Of a DNA stretch of 64,000 bases, positions 45,701 to 55,100 are shown piece by piece. The notes below the pieces were generated by a model that had not been told where the DNA came from, ran no database searches, and saw only the letters and a list, made by a program, of their open reading frames with translations. Each line of letters begins with the position of its first letter. The first letter of the stretch is position 1. Origin of the DNA: Macrostomum hystrix (Eukaryota > Platyhelminthes > Macrostomidae); contig CATNEN010000039.1 in NCBI GenBank assembly GCA_950097015.1, positions 14,230,501-14,294,500 on the forward strand, in the 5' to 3' direction. The position numbers and the translations under genes were made by a program.

Positions 45701-47201
45701 GCATTCATAGATTCCAAAAAGACCTGTAGGGCATTCTCAGATTCCACAAAGACCTCTATGGCATTCTTAGATTCTACAAAGACCTCCAGGAATTCTCTGA
45801 TTCGACAAAGACCTCTAGCATTTTTATATTAAAAAATACCTTTAGGCATAATCAGATTCTACAAAGACTTCTAGAGAATTTTCATATGCTGCAAAGAACT
45901 GTAGCAAATTCTCTGATTCAACAAAGACCTTTAGCGAATTCTCTGATTCAACAAAGACCTGTAGGGCATTCTCAGATTCCACAAAGACCTGTAGGGCATT
46001 CATAGATTCCAAAAAGACCTGTAGGGCATTCTCAGATTCCACAAAGACCTCTATGGCATTCTTAGATTCTACAAAGACCTCCAGGAATTCTCTGATTCGA
46101 CAAAGACCTCTAGGGCATTCATAAGAAAGTAAAATAAAATTTTCCGCACTCCATCTGATCGCTATTGCGCAACAGGAGTGTCTTCGGGACGCTGACACAG
46201 CGGTCCGTCTAAATCCAGTCTACCCTCGCGGCTTGTACATTCGTGGCTTGGCACAGCTGCGCCTCGATCTGCCTGCTGAAGCCTGCATCAGCTTCTCCCG
46301 CCTGCTGGTTGTCGATCCGAACAGCGTAGACGCCACCGCCCAGCTCAATGTCGCTAAACGGGCCCAACTGGAATCTATGGGTTTCCGTTCCGATCTGTGC
46401 GTTGAAGCTCTGAAAAGATTCAATGGCAGTGTGGAACAGGCGGCAGACTGGTTGATGACGCTGGCCACTGCCGCTTCGCCGCATCCGCTTGCTCCCGCAC
46501 ACGCACCATCGGCACTGGAAACCCCTAGCTATACACAAGCAGCCCAGGCCCCCGCCCACGCACTGGAGATGCAGAAGGCTGTTAGCTATACACAAGCTGT
46601 CCAGGCCCCCGCCCACGCACTGGAGATGCAAAAGGCTGTTAGCTATACACAAGCTGTCCAGGCCCCCGCCCACGCACTGGAGATGCAGAAGGCTGTTAGC
46701 TATACACAAGCTGTCCAGACCCCCGCCCACGCACTGGAGATGCAGAAGGCTGTTAGCTATACACAAGCTGTCCAGGCCCCCGCCCACAAGCAAACAATTG
46801 CCGCAGCTTCTTACGCTCGGGCTATTGGTCCGACGGCAAAGCAGCACCAAAAGCAGCATCAGCAGAAGCCAGCTGCTAGTCAAGATGAGCAGCAGAAAAA
46901 ACAGCAAGTCGAAGATCAGCAGCAGCAGCAGGAGCAGCAAGAGCCACCTGCCAGCACAGCTCTATGGGTTGGCAACGTGATGCCAGACGTCACAGACGAG
47001 CAACTGTGCGCTGCCTTCTCGCGCCACGGCTCCGTTGTCTCTGCCCGTCTGTTGCGCCAGTCCTGCTGCGCCTTCGTGAACATGCGCAGCCTAGAGGACT
47101 CGCGGCGCGCGCTGGCTGGCCTGAATGGCCAGCTGGTTGGATCGCGCAGGCTGCTAGTGAAGTACAGCGGCAAGGCGCCACCATCCGGTCAGAGGCCTTA
47201 A
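33740..47201 (+). CDS. J-domain protein with TPR, UBA and RRM domains
   Basis: Eight exons: 33740-33788, 41995-42092, 42194-42320, 42430-42498, 44004-44134, 44225-44479, 44981-45418 and 46176-47201. All joins are GT-AG with matching phases; 730 residues. Residues 5-60 are a J domain with HPD at 35-37, so it should bind and stimulate an Hsp70. A Lys-rich patch (about 185-198) and a Gln run (about 320-326) follow. TPR repeats span about 335-445 (ALELYGRAIGLDP, GLYIRGLAQLRL). A UBA domain spans about 452-485 (LESMGF ... GSVEQAADWL). Then come tandem 19-residue repeats and an RRM at about 651-720 (LWVGNV as RNP2; CCAFVNM as a weakened RNP1). The central part resembles TTC31-type proteins, but I know no family with all four domains. 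A role linking Hsp70, ubiquitin and RNA is inference. Confidence 0.85.
33789..34136. other. Start of intron 1, AT-rich
   Basis: No feature seen between the J-domain gene's first donor and the outer inverted repeat at 34137. Confidence 0.5.
34470..34815. repeat. 119-bp subterminal repeats of the long-TIR element
   Basis: GC-rich segments built on gacacggcggccgtgtc-type palindromes, alternating with gttattgaccactccgtgcc. There are about three 119-bp periods here and about two at 38466-38685. Every unit carries several cggccg or gcggccgt dyads, which could be binding sites for a transposase or form hairpins. Confidence 0.85.
35753..37520. other. Interior of the long-TIR element
   Basis: 36040-36115 is a gata-type microsatellite. 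36130-36419 is a family-A SINE. 36640-36822 (+) has about 55 open codons with coding-like composition (AYNVEIIAADIKAADKRA, LREQGERQHFLL). 37153-37356 (+) has 67 codons (NNWIKLYNKHYRQKVFQQYS, ERQKHFFSQLDQL). A gggtgaataactnga motif recurs at about 36926 and 37231, so these are partly repeat-related. I cannot assign a protein family. Confidence 0.4.
36130..36419 (-). mobile_element. tRNA-derived SINE, family A, inside the long-TIR element
   Basis: Minus-strand copy with tgtagcctagtggcga near its head, duplicated B-box-like gggttcgattctcga, and body sequences agccacagctattgcgcggc and gcagctgttcagtccat shared with 26870-27145. It inserted after the long-TIR element formed, since it is in the unique middle. 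Confidence 0.75.
38774..39884. repeat. Inverted degenerate relatives of the 30-bp array, then spacer
   Basis: 38850-39085 has loose copies of aattaccaagatgggctacc and gagacaggctaccata, which are the reverse complement of the 30-bp unit at 39885-40700. The two are therefore arms of a large imperfect hairpin around 39090-39880. 39230-39390 is A/G-rich. No exon is seen. Confidence 0.7.
39885..40700. repeat. 30-bp minisatellite in intron 1 of the J-domain gene
   Basis: About 27 units of exactly 30 bp (tatggtagcc, a variable middle, attgaaca). The first ten units have tgtctcggta in the middle and the others catcttggta, with a sharp change near 40180. All three minus frames are open for more than 250 codons because the period is a multiple of three. 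Confidence 0.95.
40701..41994. other. AT-rich end of intron 1
   Basis: No gene or array seen. A polypyrimidine stretch and ttttttag acceptor precede exon 2 at 41995. Confidence 0.55.
42545..43935. repeat. 31-bp minisatellite with two unit types, intron 4 of the J-domain gene
   Basis: About 45 units of 31 bp with the constant part gctagctaatattaca. The first 15 or so units continue tgctttgaacaatt; from about 43030 the units continue ggctggaggtaata. The second type has tttt and ggct sub-variants recurring at irregular intervals. The gctagc palindrome is in nearly every unit. Confidence 0.95.
44490..44870. mobile_element. Two family-A SINEs head to head, intron 6 of the J-domain gene
   Basis: 44600-44870 is a minus-strand copy with the body cagcacagccgcagctattg. 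Its head (about 44745-44850) is repeated in opposite orientation at 44500-44600 (gtcgggggttcgattcttgg and ccactgaaacaattt). The pair forms an inverted repeat with arms of about 90 bp and fills most of the 501-bp intron, starting 10-20 bp after the donor. Confidence 0.75.
45535..46115. repeat. Tandem 295-bp duplication of 30-bp repeats, intron 7
   Basis: Units around acaaagacctgtagggcatt and gattccacaaagacct (about 30 bp) are organised in two nearly identical blocks of 295 bp (atacctttaggcataatcag at 45541 and 45836). The minus strand is open through the blocks. Confidence 0.9.
46555..46790 (+). repeat. 57-bp coding minisatellite in the last exon
   Basis: Four units of 57 bp inside the J-domain gene code for 19-residue repeats (ALEMQKAVSYTQAVQAPAH). 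The nucleotide units are almost identical, so this part of the protein has expanded recently. The only amino-acid change is T for A in one unit. Confidence 0.93.
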
Positions 47202-47354
47202 TGAGGAAAATATGAAATGCCGCTGCTTCAGAGTTGTGAACTGCTTGAATTGTGCTTTTTTGTTTTTTTTTCTGCTTCGGCCAGGAAGTTTGGATTCGTT
47301 TTAGGTCAGGATTTCAGTTTTATTTCGGTTTTTAATTTAGTTATAGATATCAGT

Positions 47355-49010
47355 GTTTTGAGTGTAGCTTCTGGTGGGGATTTCTGCATAGTTTGGTATT
47401 AGTTGAGGTGGGGATTTCTGCATAGTTTGGTATTAGTTGAGGTGGGGATTTCTGAATAGTTTGGTATTAGTTGAGGTGGGGATTTCTGTATAGTTTGGTA
47501 TTAGTTGAGGTGGGGATTTCTGCATAGTTTGGTATTAGTTGAGGTGGGGATTTCTGTATAGTTTGGTATTAGTTGAGGTGGGGATTTCTGCATAGTTTGG
47601 TATTAGTTGAGGTGGGGATTTCTGTATAGTTTGGTATTAGTTGAGGTGGGGATTTCTGCATAGTTTGGTATTAGTTGAGGTGGGGATTTCTGTATAGTTT
47701 GGTATTAGTTGAGGTGGGGATTTCTGTATAGTTTGGTATTAGTTGAGGTGGGGATTTCTGTATAGTTTGGTATTAGTTGAGGTGGGGATTTCTGTATAGT
47801 TTGGTATCAGTTGAGGTGGGGATTTCTGTATAGTTTGGTATCAGTTGAGGTGGGGATTTCTGTATAGTTTGGTATCAGTTGAGGTGGGGATTTCTGCATA
47901 GTTTGGTATTAGTTGAGGTGGGGATTTCTGTATAGTTTGGTATTAGTTGAGGTGGGGATTTCTGTATAGTTTGGTATTAGTTGAGGTGGGGATTTCTGTA
48001 TAGTTTGGTATTAGTTGAGGTGGGGATTTCTGTATAGTTTGGTATTAGTTGAGGTGGGGATTTCTGTATAGTTTGGTATTAGTTGAGGTGGGGATTTCTG
48101 CATAGTTTGGTATTAGTTGAGGTGGGGATTTCTGTATAGTTTGGTATTAGTTGAGGTGGGGATTTCTGCATAGTTTGGTATTAGTTGAGGTGGGGATTTC
48201 TGTATAGTTTGGTATTAGTTGAGGTGGGGATTTCTGTATAGTTTGGTATTAGTTGAGGTGGGGATTTCTGTATAGTTTGGTATTAGTTGAGGTGGGGATT
48301 TCTGTATAGTTTGGTATCAGTTGAGGTGGGGATTTCTGTATAGTTTGGTATCAGTTGAGGTGGGGATTTCTGTATAGTTTGGTATCAGTTGAGGTGGGGA
48401 TTTCTGCATAGTTTGGTATTAGTTGAGGTGGGGATTTCTGTATAGTTTGGTATTAGTTGAGGTGGGGATTTCTGCATAGTTTGGTATTAGTTGAGGTGGG
48501 GATTTCTGTATAGTTTGGTATTAGTTGAGGTGGGGATTTCTGTATAGTTTGGTATTAGTTGAGGTGGGGATTTCTGTATAGTTTGGTATTAGTTGAGGTG
48601 GGGATTTCTGTATAGTTTGGTATCAGTTGAGGTGGGGATTTCTGTATAGTTTGGTATCAGTTGAGGTGGGGATTTCTGTATAGTTTGGTATCAGTTGAGG
48701 TGGGGATTTCTGCATAGTTTGGTATTAGTTGAGGTGGGGATTTCTGTATAGTTTGGTATTAGTTGAGGTGGGGATTTCTGTATAGTTTGGTATTAGTTGA
48801 GGTGGGGATTTCTGTATAGTTTGGTATTAGTTGAGGTGGGGATTTCTGTATAGTTTGGTATTAGTTGAGGTGGGGATTTCTGTATAGTTTGGTATTAGTT
48901 GAGGTGGGGATTTCTGAATAGTTTGGTATTAGTTGAGGTGGGGATTTCTGCATAGTTTGGTATTAGTTGAGGTGGGGATTTCTGAATAGTTTGGTATTAG
49001 TTGAGGTGGT
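47355..49010. repeat. 34-bp minisatellite behind the J-domain gene
   Basis: About 48 units of 34 bp (gaggtggggatttctg, cata or tata, gtttggtattagtt). Triplets of consecutive units with tatcag instead of tattag start near 47805, 48315 and 48625 and are each followed by a cata unit, which points to block duplications of 9-15 units. No polyadenylation signal is seen between the stop at 47201 and the array, so the 3' UTR may run into it. Confidence 0.95.
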
Positions 49011-49344
49011 ATTCTTGTTTGATCGGTGCTGGGAAATTCTTGTTTTTCGTCAAACGAGCCAGGGCTGTTAGTTTTGACTTCTTATCGCTTGTTGTAAGGT
49101 TTAAAATCATTATTCCTTTTGACTTGTTATTCTTTGAAGTTGCCTATTGCGATTACTATATGAACCCACGTCTTCATTTCATTGTCAGGGACATTTTCCT
49201 CGCAGAAAAAAAACAAACTAGACTTATTTTTTTATTTTTTAAAGCTCTACCTAAAGTCATTAATGATCGTTAAATACCAGGAGTTCGGTATTAAATTCAT
49301 CTACTTCAATAAGCGTTCTTTTCTTCCGTTTTTAATCAGTTTAA
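49011..49344. other. Unique spacer between two arrays
   Basis: T-rich sequence without a supported gene. Confidence 0.5.
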
Positions 49345-49775
49345 GCGTCGCATGCTGTCAGTCAGGAGTGAGGTGGGTGTAAGCGTCATGCTGCCAGTCA
49401 GGAGTGAGGTGGGTGTAAGCGTCAAGCTGCCAGTCAGGAGTGAGGTGGGTGTAAGCGTCATGCTCCCAGTCAGGAGTGAGGTGGGTGTAAGCGTCAGGCC
49501 GTCAGTCAGGAGTGAGGTGGGTGTAAGCGTCAGGCCGTCAGTCAGGAGTGAAATAGGTGTAAGCGTCATGCTGCCAGTCAGGAGTGAGGTGGGTGTAAGC
49601 GTCAGGCCGTCAGTCAGGAGTGAGGTGGGTGTAAGCGTCAGGCCGTCAGTCAGGAGTGAGGTGGGTTTAAGCGTCATGCTCCCAGTCAGGAGTGAGGTGG
49701 GTTTAAGCGTCATGCTCCCAGTCAGGAGTGAGGTGGGTTTAAGCGTCATGCTGTCATTTAGGAATAAGGTCAACC
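49345..49775. repeat. 36-bp minisatellite
   Basis: About 12 units of 36 bp with core cagtcaggagtgaggtggg. Both strands are open in one frame because the period is a multiple of three. It lies in the convergent intergenic region. Confidence 0.94.
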
Positions 49776-52139
49776 GTGTGACTTAATCGCTATTTGATGT
49801 GGTGTGAGTAAGCCTTTATTGTTTCTCTGTGCTCCCAAGTCACATATGATTGGTTAATTTTTACGGTTCGTGGAGTGCGGCCCGCGCACAGTGCTTGAAA
49901 ATGTACATAAAGAAACCTTTTTGTCTTTGTTATATATTTTTTCAATAACTTTAAAGCTTATACACTCGCTTCTACCTTGCTGCACGTTTTATTGCTGAGT
50001 AAAGAATGAATTCGAAAATCTTTATGCAAAACGCTTTTTATCACTCGCCAGCTTCATACTGGCTTGTTTTTTGCAAGTTGATGGTTCACTAATAATGACT
50101 GATAATTATTTGTAGTTGGCTAAATGTCCGCTTACTCCAGTAGCCCCATTAATTTAGTTTTCCTGCAGTTTTTCTTCTATTTTGCGCTTCTCCTAGTAGC
50201 ACATACTGGATTAAAAATGTTGCTACTATTTATAGTCTCGTACAGCCACACATGAAACTGATTACTAACAGTAGCAAGTTGTGATTTTAATTTCATTTTA
50301 AATAAAGAAAAGAGAAAAAGAAGAGAAGAAATCGGAATTTGCCTAACTAGGCCGCATGATTAATAATAAGTCCATAATAAAGATGATTTATTGTAACGTT
50401 TTATCACGTGTTGTTAGAATTCTTTTTTACCCTAAGAACAGCCACTCAACTAAAAAGTGTAACAAAAAACAAGCGAATACTTTAAAATCAGCAGTTTAAA
50501 TTGAGTTTTTGCCACTAAAGCAATCAGTGAATCGATCAAGCTGAAAGTGAGAGGCCAAAATATTTTAACAACCAAACAGTTATCTTGAGTTGTTGGGAAT
50601 TGCTTTACAAGCCTTACTACTTACTACTTACTACTAAGTATGAGCCTTACTACTCATACTAAGGTAATACTGTGAGCCAAGCGTGCAAAATGAAGAAACA
50701 GCCTTCGCCTTTTCTAGTGACTCTCGCACAGCCACTGGCACAATGGAAGTGAACAATGGATAAATATAAGGCCCCACATTAAGACCCATCTGCTAATCAG
50801 GAAGCACTGTTGAATATTTTTTCTATTTTTCTAATTAATTTTTATTAGAAAGCGTGCCAGAAAGTAAAAAAAGCAATATAGCGCATATAGGCAGTAGTAG
50901 TGAGCAAGGACAATAAACAAAGTTTCAATCCGTGGATCGGCAGTGAAAAATCACAAACAAAAATGGACCCGGGCAGTCGATATGACTTCGATGAGTTTAA
51001 GACACCAGCGGGCAGCGTTGTTGCAGCACTTGGTAATAAATTATAACTGGCAAACAACATAACAACAACATCGCTAGTTATAAGTGAAATCGTTACGTGG
51101 CCCAAAGATAGGAACTATTTAATTAGCTGAAGCACGCTGAGGGCAGCTAGACGGGGATTCCCCGCTAAAAGTTTCTAAAAATAGCAACAATATAGACTTT
51201 CGAAGGCTAATCAGCACAACGGCATTGGTTAATTATAAAAAACTAGAAATTGTAACACTATTTTACAACTAGAGAGTTGACGAAAACACTCTTGACCATT
51301 CTAAACCAACTTTTGTGTTTTATATTACTCATAGTAGAGCAACGCAACGAAAGTAGAATGTAAAAGTGCGCAATCGAATAAGTGAAGCGCACAATTGTTG
51401 CACAGCGGGTTTGTTGCTAGGCATTGATTAGAACACACTGCACGCATTATAAGCCGGTCGCTCTGATAAAGGAAAACTATATGCAAATATTTTATATAGC
51501 CATTTATAAAAATGTAAGACGCCATAAACGCCTACTGTTAGTAATATAATGAATCAATCAGAAACTAATTATTGAAGCAGTTACAATTCGGGATGCATTG
51601 AAGCTGAGGCAGCAGTGTTTAAAGTTCTTTTGGGAGACTACTTCAAGGATATGAAATAAATTTAGTAAAAAAGCCAGACCTCAAAGTTGATGAGCAATAA
51701 ATATGGTTTTGATTAGTTAAATTAGCACAAGCAGGCAGGAAGCAAATTTACAATTTTGTGGACTCGAAGACCAAAACAGCAATAGAAGAACTGATTTGGA
51801 TTTCATTAATCTCTATAGAGGAGGCTGTTAACGCAACGGTGTAAGTAAGCCTGGGATTCAACATCTATTTAGGAATAGAGATACAGAGACGGGGGAGCCA
51901 TTGTTAGTCGATAGTATATATACATTCACACTGACGGCATTGGCGCAAGCACTATCCAATGTTATTTTTATCTCAAAAAATAAAAACAGATGCAGACTAT
52001 ACTACTTATAGCACCTACTGATTTGCTGATTAGTTTAAACCCGCATTGTTTTTAATGAAACTCAAAACTTAAGTTTAGTAAACTAATTAAAAAAACAAAA
52101 ACAAACATTCTTTTATTTTGCTCAGAGCACAACTGACAG
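49776..52139. other. Convergent intergenic region
   Basis: Lies between the 3' ends of the J-domain gene and the Rho kinase gene. AT-rich, with no supported gene, array or SINE. It includes the Rho kinase 3' UTR; the minus-strand aataaa at 52112-52117, 23 bp after the stop, is one candidate polyadenylation signal. Confidence 0.55.
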
Positions 52140-55100
52140 TTAAAAATTGCTATTGCTAAAAGACGACTCGCGGTTGAGTGTGCCGCCTTTGCCGCGGCCG
52201 CTGCTGTAATGCTCCTTGTGCCGATTGGGTCGCACAGTGTCCAGGGCTTTCACGCGGCGCTCGATCTCCTTCACCCAGCGGGCCATGTCGGCCTCGTTGC
52301 TAGCCAGGAGCAGCAGACTCTTGGCTTCGTCATAGACTTTGCAATGATGAATGGGCCGGTCGGCCAGTTCCACGTGGTCGCGGTGAATCCGGGTGTGGCA
52401 CTGCCGGCATTCCAGAGCCGGGGGCGGGTTTATCACGGCGAAGCAGGGCTTGGCGCACACTTCGCAGTGGGTCGGCATGCGGAATGTGATTGGCACAAAC
52501 TTGTGACCATTGTGCAGCACCACCGAGTCGGCGCCTCCGCTGCCGCCGGCACCACCGCCTGCTTTCAGTTCACGAGACGCCTTATCCTTGGCTTCGCCGT
52601 CGGCTTCGTACAGGAGCTGCGGCGCAATGAGGGTGGAGATAGGGTAGTGACGAGTGGGGATGGGGTAGTGACGAGTGGGGATGAGTAGTGACGAGTGGGG
52701 ATAGGATAGTGACTAGTGGGGATGGGGTAGTGACGAGTGGGGATGGGGAAGTGACTAGTGGGGATGGGGTAGTGACGAGTGGGGATGGGGAAGTGACTAG
52801 TGGGGATGGGGTAGTGACTAGTGGGGATGGGGTAGTGACTAGTGGGGATGAGTAGTGACGAGTGGGGATAGGATAGTGACGAGTGGGGATGGGGTAGTGA
52901 CGAGTGGGGATAGGATAGGGACTAGTGGGGATGGGGTAGTGTCTAGTGGGGATGGGGTAGTGACTAGTGGGGATGAGTAGTGACGAGTGGGGATAGGATA
53001 GTGACGAGTGGGGATAGGATAGTGACGAGTGGGGATGAGTAGTGACGAGTGGGGATGGGGAAGTGACTAGTGGGGATGGGGTAGTGACTAGTGGGGATGT
53101 GGAAGTGACTAGTGGGGATGGGGTAGTGACTAGTGGGGATGTGGAAGTGACTATTGGGGAGTACGGATGGTTGGTAATGAGTGAAGAATATGGGTGAATA
53201 ATGGATTCAAAAGGTTTAATGGAAAAAATGATGGGTTTAAATGGGATAATGATGACAGTGATTGGAATAATGCGGTTGTAGATCGCAAATATTTTCTGTA
53301 AGGTAACTGTCTAAAAATCATGTCTTAACCTGCAGAATCCTTGGAATGTCCTTTTTATCGGCGTGCAGGGCGTCATTCTGGGTGATGGGCCGGGCGTGGA
53401 AGATCTTAGCTAGCTCCAGAACCATCACCGGCTTATCCTGGCTCTCCTTCTCCTCCTTAGTTCGGTAGAAGGCCACGCTGCGCTGGCTGACAACGACATA
53501 ATTCTGCTCGAAGGCTAGATTGCCTCGCCTGCGATTAGCTTTGGGCACAGAGAGGAAGCCCTCGTGGTTGCCGCAGCCCGGACCTCCGGGCGCGTCCACG
53601 GTTGAAGTGTCGGCGGCGGCCGCAGCAGCCGACCGATTTTCAGACGAAGCCATGGACAGCGTGTCAATGTGAGAAGAACTGGCCAGCCTTCGCTCGCAGT
53701 CTTCAATCATTGATTCCTTCTGTTCCAGAACTAGCTGAAGCTCGTGCAGCTCAGATTGCATGCGGTCGAGGTTGACGCGCAGCTCTTGAATTTCCAAGTC
53801 CTTCTGTTCCACCTTGCGGCGGTGAATTTCGCGTTCTCGTTTAAGTTCGGCGTCCAGCTCTCTGGAATGGGATTGCGGGTATTGCTGTTGTGCAAGGACT
53901 GTGCATGATGTGCATTGTCTGAAAAATGACTGAATATGCGTAATGACAAGCTCAGTGACAAGGTGTCCTGACGGTAGCTCAATGGCAAGGTGTAATGACG
54001 GTAGCTCAGTGACAAGGTGTCCTGACGGTAGCTCAGTGACAAGGTGTCCTGACGGTAGCTCAGTGACAAGGTGTCCTGACGGTAGCTCAATGACAAGGTG
54101 TCCTGACGGTAGCTCAATGACAAGGTGTAATGACGGTAGCTCAATGGCAAGGTGTCCTGACGGTAGCTCAGTGACAAGGTATCCTGACGGTAGCTCAATG
54201 GCAAGGTGTCCTGACGGTAGCTCAATGACAAGGTGTAATGACGGTAGCTCAGTGACAAGGTGTCCTGACGGTAGCTCAATGGCAAGGTGTAATGACGGTA
54301 GCTCAGTGACAAGGTATCCTGACGGTAGCTCAATGGCAAGGTGTCCTGACGGTAGCTCAATGACAAGGTGTAATGACGCTAGCTCAATGACAAGGTGTCC
54401 TGACGGTAGCTCAATGGCAAGGTGTAATGACGGTAGCTCAGTGACAAGGTATCCTGACGGTAGCTCAATGGCAAGGTGTCCTGACGGTAGCTCAATGACA
54501 AGGTGTAATGACGCTAGCTCAATGACAAGGTGTCCTGACGGTAGCTCAATGGCAAGGTGTCCTGACGGTAGCTCAATGACAAGGTGTCCTGACGGTAGCT
54601 CAATGACAAGGTGTAATGACGCTAGCTCAATGACAAGGTGTCCTGACGGTAGCTCAATGACAAGGTGTAATGACGGTAGCTCAATGGCAAGGTGTCCTGA
54701 CGGTAGCTCAGTGACAAGGTGCAATGACGGTAGCTCAATGGCAAGGTGTAATGACGGTAGCTCAATGACAAGGTGTAATGACGGTAGCTCAATGACAAGG
54801 TGCAATGACGGTAGCTCAATGGCAAGGTGTCCTGACGGTAGCTCAGTGACAAGGTGCAATGACGGTAGCTCAATGACAAGGTGTAATGATGGTAGCTCAG
54901 TGACAAGGTGTAATGACGGTAGCTCAATGACAAGGTGTAATAAAGGATTGGACTGACAATATTAACTAACCTGGCCTTCCGATTGCTCTGATCTCGCCGT
55001 CCGCTGTCCATGGCGTCGGAGCGGGCCGCCTTCTTGATGCCCGGCCCAGCCTCCTCCATGACGCGGATGAGTTTATTCACAGCTTGGTTCTTTAGGACGG

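Noticed and set aside
45547-46198. Two minus ORFs with ten-residue repeats (VFVESENALQ type)
   Set aside because: They arise from the 30-bp intronic repeats and their 295-bp duplication. The intron lies in a well-supported + strand gene.
53943-54956. 337-codon + ORF opposite ROCK
   Set aside because: It is the antisense reading of the 27-bp intronic array with nine-residue units. No start context, splice site or homology supports it.
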